Positions 23,590 to 32,746 of a DNA stretch of 64,000 nucleotides are shown here, piece after piece (the stretch's first letter is position 1; each line of letters begins with the position of its first letter). The notes under the pieces were generated by a model. It had not been told where the DNA came from. It was given only the letters and a program-made list of their open reading frames with translations, and did no database searches. The position numbers were made by a program, and so were the translations under genes. The DNA comes from Ferruginibacter sp. (GTDB lineage Bacteria; Bacteroidota; Bacteroidia; Chitinophagales; Chitinophagaceae), in the NCBI GenBank assembly GCA_013141115.1, contig JABFRP010000003.1, forward strand, positions 1 through 64,000, in the 5' to 3' direction.

Positions 23590-25635
23590 ATGAAGTATTT
23601 TATTATTCTGTTGATGCCGTTTTTTATTACTGCTGTTGCTTATGCGCAGGAGCCTATATTTAAAAAATTACCAAATGTTGGTCGTTCAACTGGATCAACA
23701 ACCATGGGGCAAAAAAATAATACAGATACCAGTAAATCGGGTAAAGAGAATGCAATGGGTTTTGAGCACAGGGATGATAAAAAAGATTCTGTTGCTATCT
23801 CTTACAAATTTCTCGATTCCATCCGTATTAATCGTATGGATTCTTCTATCAATGATTTTGATAAATACTTTTCTGTACCATCAGGCTACCAGTATTTGGG
23901 CAATAATGGTGCGGCGGCTTATTCCTTAATTTATACACCTAATTTAAAACCCGGCTGGGATGCAGGTTTACATGCTTATGATGTATACCGTTTTAAATTA
24001 GAGGATACTAAGTTTTACAGAACCACCAAGCCATTTACGCAATTGGGGTATCAGCTGGCATCGGGTAAAGAGCAAATGATAAAAGCATTGCACACACAAA
24101 ATCCCCGGCCCAACTGGAACTTTGGTTTTGATTACCGCCTGATAAGTGCGCCGGGTTTTTTTGTTACACAAAACACCAATCATAAAAGTTACCGGTTATT
24201 CAGTACTTACCAGGGTAAGCGCAAAAGATATGCGGCTTATATTGTATTGGTGGGCAACACCATTAAAGCTTCGGAAAATGGAGGTATAGTGAATGACTCT
24301 TTATTAAGCGATCCGGATAAAAAGAAAAGATATTCTATAAATGTAAATTTGGGCAACGCATTAAATTACACACCCAATCCATTTAACACTACCGTTAATA
24401 CCGGTAATATTCAAAAGGACTTTACCTTTTTTTTACGCCAAACGTATGATATAGGTAAAAAAGATTCTGTAGCCATTAATGATTCCACTACCGAATATTT
24501 ATTTTACCCCAAGCTTAGGGGGCAACATACTTTTACTTACAGTACCTACAATTATCTTTATAGAGATGTTTCTGCTGATTCGGTCATTTATAGAAACTGG
24601 TACGATACTACGTTGAAAAAGGCAACGGATACTTTATTTGTACATGAAAAGTGGAGTGTAGTAAGCAACGATTTTTCTTTGCTGCAATTTCCCGATACTA
24701 AAAACTCCGGCCAGTTTTTACTGGCAGGTGCAAGGCTGGAAAATATAAAGGCGGAATTTTACAGGGCCACCACCGTGCAAACAAAAAATTATTACAATAT
24801 TGTTTTACATGGCGAGTACCGCAATAAAACACGTAATAAATTGTGGGATGTATTGCTTAAAGGCGAGTTTTATTTAAACGGCCTTAACAGCGGCGATTAC
24901 AGTGCTTACGCTACCATTAACAGGGTTTTAAATAAGAAGTTGGGGGATGTGCGTTTGTTTTTTACCAATGTAAACCGCAGCCCGTCTTTTATTTACAATA
25001 GTTTATCGGCATTCAATTTTAAAAATAGTACTATCAGTAAAAAAGAAAATATTATTTCTTTTGGTGCAGAGGCAAGAAACCAGTTTTTTAATTTAAGTTT
25101 TAAAAATCATATCATTACCAACCTTGCTTATTTTTCCGATTATTACCATACGGCACAAAGCAGTAAGATCATTAACCTGCTGCAATTAGCTGCATCAAAA
25201 AAAATAAAGCTCAGCAAAAAAATTAACTGGTATACCGAAGCGGTAGCACAACAAACCGATGGCAGCGCTCCAATAAAAGTGCCTTTACTTTTTACCCGTA
25301 ACCGTTTAGCATTTGAAGGCACATTTTATAAGAATTTAAATTTAAGTACCGGTTTAGAAGTTAGATATTATACACCTTACGAAGCTTATAATTATTCGCC
25401 GGTGATGAGCCAGTTTGCACCGCAGGATACAATGAAAATAAAAAACCTGCCCGATGTTAGCGCCTTTTTTAATTTTAGAATTAAATCTTTTACAGCTTAC
25501 ATCCGGGCCGAAAATTTAAATACAGTAAGTACTGTAAATGGCTTTGGTTTTGTAAATAATAATTTTGCTGCTCCGCATTATCCTACACAAGGGCTTATTA
25601 TTCGCTTTGGCATACAATGGAACTTTGTAAATTAA
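23590..25635 (+). CDS. Putative porin (PF14121 type)
   Basis: A 681-residue outer-membrane protein with a signal peptide ending near AYAQ. The middle carries the family pattern YQLASGKEQMIKALHTQNPR, then NWNFGFDYRLISAPGFFVTQ and NHKSYRLFSTYQGKRKRY. Alternating beta strands continue to the C-terminal aromatic strand (GLIIRFGIQWNF). These Bacteroidota proteins are predicted beta-barrels of unknown cargo. Codons 45-65 form a low-complexity Asp/Lys/Ser linker (KDSVAIS repeats near residues 60 and 295). It is close behind punA. Confidence 0.85.
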   Translation: MKYFIILLMPFFITAVAYAQEPIFKKLPNVGRSTGSTTMGQKNNTDTSKSGKENAMGFEHRDDKKDSVAISYKFLDSIRINRMDSSINDFDKYFSVPSGYQYLGNNGAAAYSLIYTPNLKPGWDAGLHAYDVYRFKLEDTKFYRTTKPFTQLGYQLASGKEQMIKALHTQNPRPNWNFGFDYRLISAPGFFVTQNTNHKSYRLFSTYQGKRKRYAAYIVLVGNTIKASENGGIVNDSLLSDPDKKKRYSINVNLGNALNYTPNPFNTTVNTGNIQKDFTFFLRQTYDIGKKDSVAINDSTTEYLFYPKLRGQHTFTYSTYNYLYRDVSADSVIYRNWYDTTLKKATDTLFVHEKWSVVSNDFSLLQFPDTKNSGQFLLAGARLENIKAEFYRATTVQTKNYYNIVLHGEYRNKTRNKLWDVLLKGEFYLNGLNSGDYSAYATINRVLNKKLGDVRLFFTNVNRSPSFIYNSLSAFNFKNSTISKKENIISFGAEARNQFFNLSFKNHIITNLAYFSDYYHTAQSSKIINLLQLAASKKIKLSKKINWYTEAVAQQTDGSAPIKVPLLFTRNRLAFEGTFYKNLNLSTGLEVRYYTPYEAYNYSPVMSQFAPQDTMKIKNLPDVSAFFNFRIKSFTAYIRAENLNTVSTVNGFGFVNNNFAAPHYPTQGLIIRFGIQWNFVN

Positions 25636-25840
25636 TAGCATTCTATAAATCTCATGGTTATAATTACAGGAGTAATTTAACAGCAGGTAAAACTAAATTG
25701 AAACTAACATTGTATATAAGTTACTAAATTGCATTGGGGCATTAAACTTTTAATAAAATAACTTTAAACTGTTACATGCAAAAAGTGAAATTTTTTTTAC
25801 AATTCATATTATCTTTATTCCGGAAGAAAAATTGTTGCAA

Positions 25841-26320
25841 ATGAAAAAAATATTCTTTTCAGTAATTATTGTAATGGCATCAGTAAGCAGTATTGCACAA
25901 CTGCAAATTGGTGCCGCTGTTCCCGAAATTGCTTTGCCTGATGTAAATGACAGTGTAGTTACCTTATCTTCTTTTAAAGGTAAAGTGGTACTGATAGATT
26001 TTTGGGCAAGCTGGTGTGGGCCATGCAGGCAGGCCAATCCATTTGTGGTAAAACTGTATAAAAAATATAAGGATAGAGGGTTTGAAGTATTTGGTGTTTC
26101 AATTGATAGTAAAAAGCAAGCATGGATAAAAGCCATTAAACAGGATAAAATTAAATTTACCCAGGTAAATGATAATGGCGGCTGGAACAGTAAAGTGGCA
26201 GAAACTTATGGCGTAAGCCAGATACCTACTAATTTTTTACTGGATAAAAAGGGTAATTTATTTGCAGTTGATGCAGAAGGGAAAGAGCTGGATAAACTCA
26301 TTAATCAATTGCTGCAGTAA
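25841..26320 (+). CDS. TlpA-like thioredoxin-fold protein
   Basis: A 159-residue exported thiol-disulfide protein. A signal peptide (KKIFFSVIIVMASVSSIA) is followed by AAVPEIALPDVNDSVVTLS and the active site DFWASWCGPCRQ, then VFGVSIDSKKQAWIKAI and the cis-Pro loop VSQIPTNFLL. It belongs to the TlpA/ResA/AhpC-TSA group and probably acts in the periplasm in disulfide reduction, for example cytochrome c maturation. The ATG at 25841 is chosen because the signal peptide begins there. It converges with the DtxR-type gene 5 bp away. Confidence 0.88.
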   Translation: MKKIFFSVIIVMASVSSIAQLQIGAAVPEIALPDVNDSVVTLSSFKGKVVLIDFWASWCGPCRQANPFVVKLYKKYKDRGFEVFGVSIDSKKQAWIKAIKQDKIKFTQVNDNGGWNSKVAETYGVSQIPTNFLLDKKGNLFAVDAEGKELDKLINQLLQ

Positions 26321-26324
26321 TCCG

Positions 26325-26984
26325 TTACATTACAACCACCAATAAATTTTTTACTACTTCTTTACTTAATAATTTACGTTCTTTCTTATTTATTTTTACC
26401 TGGAAGGAGTTGTCGTATTCTTCAATAACCTCTACTACAATTTCATCGCCAAGGCTGATATTGCTTTTGGTGAGGTATTGTAAAAAACTATTACTGTGTT
26501 CTGCCACGCCGGTAAATTTCACTTTGTCTCCTTTGGTACACTCCAATAAAGGCTTACTGCTGTTTTTTATAAACCGGCCTTTGGCATCCGGTATCAGGTC
26601 GCCGTGGGGATCGGCTTTAGGGTAGCCTAAATGCTTGTCTAAGTTTTCTATCAGTTCATCACTTATCACATGCTCCAGTTGTTCAGCAATTTCATGTACT
26701 TCATCCCATTTAAAACCCAGGTTATTTACCAACCAAACTTCCCACAACCTGTGCTTGCGTATAATATTAAGTGCAATAAGCCTGCCTTGCTCTGTAAGGC
26801 TTACTCCTTTTGATTTTTGGTAACTGATGAGTTTTTTTGCCGCCATTTTTTTTATAAAATCGGTAACCGAAGCGGCGTTTATCTGCAGGGTTTCTGCAAG
26901 AGCAGAAGTGCTTACCATTGCCCCATTTTTTTCGTACAGTTTGTAAATGGCTTTAAGGTAATTTTCTTCTGCTAAAGAGGTCAT
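26325..26984 (-). CDS. DtxR/MntR family metal-dependent repressor
   Basis: A 219-residue regulator. The N-terminal winged HTH is TSLAEENYLKAIYKLYEKNG, then ALAETLQINAASVTDFIKKM and KGVSLTEQGRLIALNIIRKH. The dimerisation and metal-binding part contains WDEVHEIAEQLEHVIS and HLGYPKADPHGDLIPD, and a C-terminal FeoA/SH3-like domain follows (CTKGDKVKFTGVAEHS). It binds Fe2+ or Mn2+ and represses uptake genes. It is divergent from the TonB receptor gene, and a DtxR-type palindrome lies between them, which points to control of that receptor and probably of itself. Confidence 0.92.
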   Translation of the reverse strand: MTSLAEENYLKAIYKLYEKNGAMVSTSALAETLQINAASVTDFIKKMAAKKLISYQKSKGVSLTEQGRLIALNIIRKHRLWEVWLVNNLGFKWDEVHEIAEQLEHVISDELIENLDKHLGYPKADPHGDLIPDAKGRFIKNSSKPLLECTKGDKVKFTGVAEHSNSFLQYLTKSNISLGDEIVVEVIEEYDNSFQVKINKKERKLLSKEVVKNLLVVVM

Positions 26985-27029
26985 GGCTTAATTATTTAGG
27001 CAAAGGTGAAACTTTTTTATGAAAAATAA

Positions 27030-27047
27030 AATTAGGTAAGCCTAATT
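27030..27047. promoter_or_regulatory. DtxR-type operator
   Basis: AATTAGGTAAGCCTAATT: 7-bp perfect arms around TAAG, very close to the known DtxR/IdeR box core TTAGGTTAGSCTAA. It sits just upstream of a -7 box (TATTTTTG, 27051-27058) for the receptor gene, a position where a bound repressor would block RNA polymerase. Confidence 0.8.
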
Positions 27048-27080
27048 GTGTATTTTTGTTCGACAAATAATAAAAAGGGT

Positions 27081-29351
27081 ATGAAAAATTTATGTGCTGT
27101 TTTAATTATGACCGGTATAATAATAAGTGCTGTTCATGCCCAAAATATAAGGGTTGCAGGTATAGTAACCGGCAAAGATGGTCCGTTGATAGCCGCTACT
27201 ATACATATTGCTGCTGTAAAAAAAACTGTTATCACAGATTCTGCCGGTTATTTTGAGATTAAGAATATTGCCGCAGGCACACATCGTATTATTGTATCGG
27301 CAGTTAATTACGAAACTGTTGTAAAAAATGTACAGGTAAGTGCAGTTTCAACTAAACTGCATATTTTACTTACAGCACATAACAGGGCAATGGACGAAGT
27401 GGTAATATCGGGCACCATGAAGGCGGTGAGTAAAATGGAATCTCCCATTCCGATAGAAGTATATTCTCCAACGTATTTTAAAAAAAATCCGGCGCCTAAT
27501 ATTTTTGAAAGTTTGCAGATGGTAAATGGCATACAACCGCAATTGAATTGCAATGTGTGCAATACCGGCGATATACATATTAATGGAATGGAAGGGCCTT
27601 ATACCATGATATTAATTGATGGTATGCCAATAGTAAGCAGCTTGTCTACAGTGTATGGATTAGCCGGTATACCCAACAGTATGGTAAAGCGCATTGAAAT
27701 TGTAAAAGGCCCTGCATCTACTTTATATGGCAGCGAAGCTGTTGGTGGTTTAGTAAATATTATTACCAAAGATGCCGGTACTGTTGAAAAATTAAAAATA
27801 GATCTTTCGGCAACAAGCGTGGGAGAGTACAATACTGATGTTACAACAACATTTAAAACCAAAAAAGCTGCTGCCTTGCTGGGTATAAATTATTTTAATT
27901 ATCAGCAGCGCCGGGATATCAATAAAGATAATTTTACTGATGTTACATTGCAAAACCGTATCTCCGTTTTTAATAAGTGGAATTTTAAGCGCAGGAATGA
28001 GCTTACGGCATCGTTGGCTTTACGGTATATTAATGAAGACAGGTGGGGCGGAGAGTTGCGGTGGAAACCTGAGTTTAGAGGTACTGATAGTGTTTATGGC
28101 GAAAGCATTAATACTAACCGGGCAGAAGTAATTGGTACAATGGAGTTGGCTAAAAATTTTAATGCAGATATTTCTTACAATTATCATTTGCAGGATAGTT
28201 ATTATGGTACAATAAAATATTACGCCAGTCAGCAGGTAGCATTTGCACAATTAAGGTGGAATAAAAATTTTACTAAACATTTTCTTTTAGTGGGTATACC
28301 ATTTCGCTATACTTTTTATGATGATAATTCGCCAGCTACTGCAAAAGCCAATGGTGATAATAAGCCCACCCATACTTTTTTACCCGGCATATTTGTGCAG
28401 GATGAGTATAAAGTAAACGTAAGATTTACCACATTAGCAGGCCTTCGGTACGATTTTAATAATGAGCATGGCAGTATACTTACGCCAAGATTAAGTTTTA
28501 AATATTCGCCCAATGCAAATAATACTTTAAGACTTAGTGGAGGCAATGGTTACCGTGTGGTTAATTTATTTACCGAAGATCATGCTGCACTTACCGGTGC
28601 AAGAGATGTGGTAATTGCAGCAGCATTAAAGCCCGAAAAATCGTGGAATGGCAATATTAATTACACTAAAATTATACGGCATGCAAAAGGTTTTATTAAT
28701 TTAGATGGAAGTGTATTTTATACCTACTTCACCAATAAAATTGTGGCCGACTTTATTACTGACCCTAATAAAATTATTTATGATAATTTAAGCGGCTACG
28801 CTGTATCAAAAGGCATTACACTGAATACTGATTTTAATTTTACCAACGGGTTAAAAATTATTGCCGGTGCTACTGCAATGGATGTGTATCAAATGGATAA
28901 GAATGCCAGGGGAAAGCGTATTAAAACACCCCAATTATTTGCGCCCAAAATTTCGGGCACTTTTGCCGTCAGTTATACTTTACCCCGTACAAAACTAATA
29001 TTTGATATAACCGGAAGAGTAACCGGGCCAATGGAATTGCCTGTGGTGGCAAACGATTTTCGTTTGCCACAATCACCATTATACAGCATTATTAATTTAC
29101 AAATAACCAAAATTTTTGTAAATGGATTGGAATTATATGGCGGGGTAAAAAACCTGTTTAATTTTTTACCTAAAGATCCTTTGTTGCATCCCGATGATCC
29201 GTTTGATAGGGCAGGCGGAAAATATTTTGATAATAACGGAGTAGCAAGGCCCGACACCAATCCGTACAATTATGTATTTGACCCATCGTATAATTATGCA
29301 ACGGTGCAGGGCACAAAAGCTTTTGCAGGTATAAGGTGTACCATTAAGTAA
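27081..29351 (+). CDS. TonB-dependent receptor, DtxR-controlled, with Cys pair in plug
   Basis: A 756-residue outer-membrane transporter. The signal peptide is MKNLCAVLIMTGIIISAVHA, then a carboxypeptidase-regulatory-like domain (about residues 25-100, VAGIVTGKDGPLIAATIHIA). The plug contains MVNGIQPQLNCNVCNTGDIH, INGMEGPYTMILIDGMPIVS and the VEIVKGPASTLYGSEAVGG-like segment, and a 22-strand-type barrel ends in AFAGIRCTIK. The operator in front and the neighbouring metal-sensing repressor point to uptake of iron, manganese or a metal complex, not sugars. No SusD partner is present. The ATG at 27081 is chosen for the signal peptide. Confidence 0.9.
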   Translation: MKNLCAVLIMTGIIISAVHAQNIRVAGIVTGKDGPLIAATIHIAAVKKTVITDSAGYFEIKNIAAGTHRIIVSAVNYETVVKNVQVSAVSTKLHILLTAHNRAMDEVVISGTMKAVSKMESPIPIEVYSPTYFKKNPAPNIFESLQMVNGIQPQLNCNVCNTGDIHINGMEGPYTMILIDGMPIVSSLSTVYGLAGIPNSMVKRIEIVKGPASTLYGSEAVGGLVNIITKDAGTVEKLKIDLSATSVGEYNTDVTTTFKTKKAAALLGINYFNYQQRRDINKDNFTDVTLQNRISVFNKWNFKRRNELTASLALRYINEDRWGGELRWKPEFRGTDSVYGESINTNRAEVIGTMELAKNFNADISYNYHLQDSYYGTIKYYASQQVAFAQLRWNKNFTKHFLLVGIPFRYTFYDDNSPATAKANGDNKPTHTFLPGIFVQDEYKVNVRFTTLAGLRYDFNNEHGSILTPRLSFKYSPNANNTLRLSGGNGYRVVNLFTEDHAALTGARDVVIAAALKPEKSWNGNINYTKIIRHAKGFINLDGSVFYTYFTNKIVADFITDPNKIIYDNLSGYAVSKGITLNTDFNFTNGLKIIAGATAMDVYQMDKNARGKRIKTPQLFAPKISGTFAVSYTLPRTKLIFDITGRVTGPMELPVVANDFRLPQSPLYSIINLQITKIFVNGLELYGGVKNLFNFLPKDPLLHPDDPFDRAGGKYFDNNGVARPDTNPYNYVFDPSYNYATVQGTKAFAGIRCTIK

Positions 29352-29357
29352 AGCGTT

Positions 29358-30350
29358 TTACTTTACTGCGGCGGTACCAATAACCAAATGCTCTAAATTG
29401 TTTTCGGTAAAATAGGTTTTGCAAATTTTTTCTGCAGCATCTAACAATTGCTGCAGTTTAGTTTGCTTGCTGCCCAGCAACAGGTAAGCTTTTTTAAAAG
29501 CATCAGTATCTTTTAAAGCACCGGTTTGTTGCAATGCTTCTTTTATGGCAATCACTTTAAGGCCATCGTCTTTTAAATTACCTAATTCATTTATCATCCA
29601 GCTTAAGGCATAAAAATAATTCTGGTTCAGCAGTAAAAAATATTTACTATCACCGGTGTCAGGCATTTTATTATAAGGTGAGCTGGTGATCTGTTTGGTA
29701 AGGTATTTTGATAAATGCTTGGGAGAAGTTTTTGATTTACTTAATTGAATACTGCCACGGAAGGCTTGCGGATAAATACTCAGCCACCTTAATTTTCTTC
29801 TCAGTTCATGCACATCGGCTTCCACATTATCAAAATGAAATTTAGTTTTTGCAGTAAACTCCACAATTTCATAAATGGCTTCGCCATAAAAATCGTTGAT
29901 GGCTTTTATTTCATCATCTTCTTTTAGCCAGTCTGCTTCAGTTAATTTTTTTTGTATTTTTTTTATACGGTCAGCATTGTCACCCAGCCAGTTTTTTTCA
30001 ACCAATAGTTCGTTCAAGCTCTGAATTTTTTCCCTTGTTTGGGCCTGCAAATAATTTACTACTGCCGCAGGTATCTTTTTGTTTTTTGCAAATTCTTTTG
30101 CAAAAGAATCGTAGTAATCAATGCCGCCCAGCGCATCTTCCAATAATTTAAAATGCTCTTTTAGCCTGGTAAACTTTTTTTTGTTGTGAATACCGATGTA
30201 AACTTTTGCAAGTGCCTCCAGCATAAATAATGGCGTACGCACATTATTCTGGTATAACCATAATGCAGGGTTTTTTTGTTTAGCCGATTTGGTTAACAAA
30301 GTTTGCAGTTGTGCAAGAAAGAATTCAAATCTTGCGGAGCCATTTTTCAT
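29358..30350 (-). CDS. CHAD-like helical protein
   Basis: A 330-residue, Lys-rich, all-helical protein without signal peptide. Segments such as VRTPLFMLEALAKVYIGIHN, then KKKFTRLKEHFKLLEDALGG, and VEADVHELRRKLRWLSIYPQ resemble the helices and conserved basic residues of CHAD domains, which bind polyphosphate or other polyanions, but the match is weak. It is the third gene of a minus-strand row (amidotransferase, ATP-grasp-like protein, this gene), 84 bp after the second. A CCCCTTTAGGGG-type small palindrome lies in that gap. Role in the pathway is unknown. Confidence 0.55.
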   Translation of the reverse strand: MKNGSARFEFFLAQLQTLLTKSAKQKNPALWLYQNNVRTPLFMLEALAKVYIGIHNKKKFTRLKEHFKLLEDALGGIDYYDSFAKEFAKNKKIPAAVVNYLQAQTREKIQSLNELLVEKNWLGDNADRIKKIQKKLTEADWLKEDDEIKAINDFYGEAIYEIVEFTAKTKFHFDNVEADVHELRRKLRWLSIYPQAFRGSIQLSKSKTSPKHLSKYLTKQITSSPYNKMPDTGDSKYFLLLNQNYFYALSWMINELGNLKDDGLKVIAIKEALQQTGALKDTDAFKKAYLLLGSKQTKLQQLLDAAEKICKTYFTENNLEHLVIGTAAVK

Positions 30351-30434
30351 TGTATTTTATTGAGTATTGATTATTTAATATTTTACGACGGCCGTAATAA
30401 ACGCTTTGATAAGTTCCCCTTTAGGGGTTAGGGG

Positions 30435-31625
30435 CTACGTTTCAAAAAAAGCTACAGTACCACCCACCCATTCTTTATCCTTGTTATACCTTGTGCCAAT
30501 CATTTTGCCTTTGCTTAATCTTGAAAGATTGTGTACTGCTTTGGGTCTTGCCCAGCCATCTTTCCAAAAATAAAACAATCGTATCTCTGCTTTAGCAGGT
30601 ATATCAGGCGTTTCAATTACATCCGCATATTGTACTTTGCGTTGCAGTATCCAGTTCTCCGGGTCTTTTACATCATCAATATCCTGTTGGGTTACATCAA
30701 TTACTACGCCCATGCCTGCAAAAGAAAATAATGGTTTTAAAACATAATTTTCTAAATCGGCAGGCACTTGTTTTAACTCATTTAAAAAATAAGTTTTAGG
30801 TACGTAAATATTATTGATAAAAGGCAGGGTAAACTTACTGATGCGGTAAAACCAATTAGGATGCGGCACCCATTCCACTTCGTAATCTTTAGTAAGATCG
30901 ATCACTTCTCCCAGGCCTTCCTGCTTTTGCAGATCATCAAAAATAAGGCGGTTGTAAATTCTTTTTATTGGAGTTTTTATACCGTTGTTATCATAAAATA
31001 ATTTATTGCCCTCTGCAATTAATTTAGTGAGACAAACAGTTTTTATGCCCAGCACTTCTTCGGTACAATAAAAATCAATTCTTGTTTTTTGCTGCTCCGG
31101 AAATATTTCCAACAGTATCACATGCTCAGGATCCATATCTCCCACCACAATTTCTTTAAATAATTGCAGGTAAGAGGCTTTATCATATCCATTTAAATAC
31201 GGAGAAAAATTGGCAGGTACATTGGCATAAGCTGCGGTTATCTGGCTGTGAAATGCCTGAAAGGCAAACAATGTAGGAAACCCCTGCATCTCTATCAGTT
31301 GCGGCTCCAGCCCACCGCTATCGTTTTGGCAAATGCCAAAATCGAAAGCAATAAAATGGGAGTGCGTTTTTTGATTGGGTATTTTTATATCTTTCGGTAT
31401 ACCTCTTTCAGTTAGTGCAATAAATTTTTCATCGGTAATTACATCAATAATATCTTCACAGGCATCCAGCATTTTTTTTGTAAAATCCTTAGGAATAAAA
31501 ATGGGCGTCTCCGCATTTCTAAAATCCAATGCACCTGGGTGCAGGCTATCAATCTGTTTTACATAAGCTTCATACTTTTCTTTACTGAAGCTGTTGTTGA
31601 ATTGCTGCCGTAATTCTTTTATCAT
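30435..31625 (-). CDS. ATP-grasp-like ligase of unknown pathway
   Basis: A 396-residue cytosolic protein. The C-terminal half has the look of an ATP-grasp fold: NYVLKPLFSFAGMGVVIDV (Lys and glycine-rich loop), then WILQRKVQYADVIETPDIPA and KAEIRLFYFW. The N-terminal half contains FIAFDFGICQNDSGGLEPQL, then IEMQGFPTLFAFQAFHSQ, which may be the acceptor-binding part. The closest type seems to be circularly permuted or glutathionylspermidine-synthase-like ATP-grasp proteins, but I do not recognise a named enzyme. It lies 91 bp after the amidotransferase gene on the same strand, so it could use the ammonia or amine produced there (inference). Confidence 0.6.
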   Translation of the reverse strand: MIKELRQQFNNSFSKEKYEAYVKQIDSLHPGALDFRNAETPIFIPKDFTKKMLDACEDIIDVITDEKFIALTERGIPKDIKIPNQKTHSHFIAFDFGICQNDSGGLEPQLIEMQGFPTLFAFQAFHSQITAAYANVPANFSPYLNGYDKASYLQLFKEIVVGDMDPEHVILLEIFPEQQKTRIDFYCTEEVLGIKTVCLTKLIAEGNKLFYDNNGIKTPIKRIYNRLIFDDLQKQEGLGEVIDLTKDYEVEWVPHPNWFYRISKFTLPFINNIYVPKTYFLNELKQVPADLENYVLKPLFSFAGMGVVIDVTQQDIDDVKDPENWILQRKVQYADVIETPDIPAKAEIRLFYFWKDGWARPKAVHNLSRLSKGKMIGTRYNKDKEWVGGTVAFFET

Positions 31626-31716
31626 TATGCCATAAGTTTGAAGATGATCAGGTACAATAAAAATAAAGAATAAAATTCATTTGAGGCGCCTGATATTTAA
31701 TAGATGTCGTTGTAGT

Positions 31717-32562
31717 TTATACTTCAACCAGCTGCAAACTATCCACCGCTAAATATAAAAAGTTAGGTAGTATATGAGCATAGGTCCACATTATTTTATC
31801 GGGATCATTTAAGTGATCGATCATCGATTCCCATTTTTCCTTTCCGTAGTTTTCTATTACGGTCTTTTTCTTGTCTTCGGTTTGTAAATGCATGCTCATA
31901 CCCACCGCATCAGCTTCGGGATGAAACTGAGTGCCAATCATGTTATCATTAAACCTGATGGCCATGATGGCTCTTTCTAAAGGCACGTGCGGCCGTTCTT
32001 TTTCTATAGCTAAAATGCTGGCACCCATTTGGTGCAATTTATTATGGTTGGGTTCAATCACCTGGTAATCCCGGCTATCAACAGAGTAAAAAGGATTTCT
32101 TAAACCGGAAAAAACAGTTTCTTCATTAGCAACCGGTAACAGGTGAACAGGAAAAACACCAAAAGCGGTGCTCTTTCTTTTACATACGGTGGCAATTTTA
32201 AAATGGCGGCAGGCTAATTGATAAGAGTGGCAAATGAAGAATACCTTTTTCTTTTGTACATTGGCAGCACTGGCATTCCAGCTCATCACATCTTGCAGCC
32301 AGTTAAAATAAACTTCTTCCCAATCGCTGCCTTCACTTTCCAGCGGGCTGCCCGGGCCGCCGCTGCTGATATAAATATCGTAGTTTAACGATGGGGTTTG
32401 TTTTTGCAGCCGTACTTCAAATTCATCCCATTCCAAATCGAGGTTATTAGCATCGCCAAACTGATTCAGAATTTCCCGAATACAACGCATGCCCTGGTTG
32501 GGCCTGCCTTCATTCATATCTAAAATTGCAACACGTACAGCCTTTTTAGAGGTCCAATTCAT
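31717..32562 (-). CDS. Class I glutamine amidotransferase (GMP synthase-like domain)
   Basis: A 281-residue stand-alone GATase1 protein. DIYISSGGPGSPLE is the oxyanion loop, FFICHSYQLACRHF carries nucleophile C111, and GTQFHPEADAV carries H214 and E216, so the triad is complete. The usual GxCxGxQ elbow is changed to ICHSYQ. There is no synthetase domain, and it is not guaA or carA. It heads the row 32562 to 29358 and is divergent from the PGM1-like ligase gene. It probably feeds ammonia to, or hydrolyses a gamma-glutamyl product of, the neighbouring ligases (inference). Confidence 0.8.
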   Translation of the reverse strand: MNWTSKKAVRVAILDMNEGRPNQGMRCIREILNQFGDANNLDLEWDEFEVRLQKQTPSLNYDIYISSGGPGSPLESEGSDWEEVYFNWLQDVMSWNASAANVQKKKVFFICHSYQLACRHFKIATVCKRKSTAFGVFPVHLLPVANEETVFSGLRNPFYSVDSRDYQVIEPNHNKLHQMGASILAIEKERPHVPLERAIMAIRFNDNMIGTQFHPEADAVGMSMHLQTEDKKKTVIENYGKEKWESMIDHLNDPDKIMWTYAHILPNFLYLAVDSLQLVEV

Positions 32563-32664
32563 ACTGCAAACATAACAATTTTTTAAAAGAAGGGATTTGA
32601 TTAACCACCGTTAATTACTAACGCCATGTGAATTAATAGTTTGGCAAAACAGTTTATAATAAAA

Positions 32665-32731
32665 AAGATGATATAATCCCATGCATTTTATGACTAATCT
32701 CATCATTTGGCTATATTTTTTTTATCATCTT
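32665..32731. promoter_or_regulatory. Inverted repeat in the divergent amidotransferase/ligase promoter region
   Basis: AAGATGATA (32665-32673) and TATCATCTT (32723-32731) form a perfect 9-bp inverted repeat 49 bp apart in the 184-bp gap between the divergent genes. It could be a shared operator. Confidence 0.35.
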
Positions 32732-32746
32732 GTAGGATAACAATGC

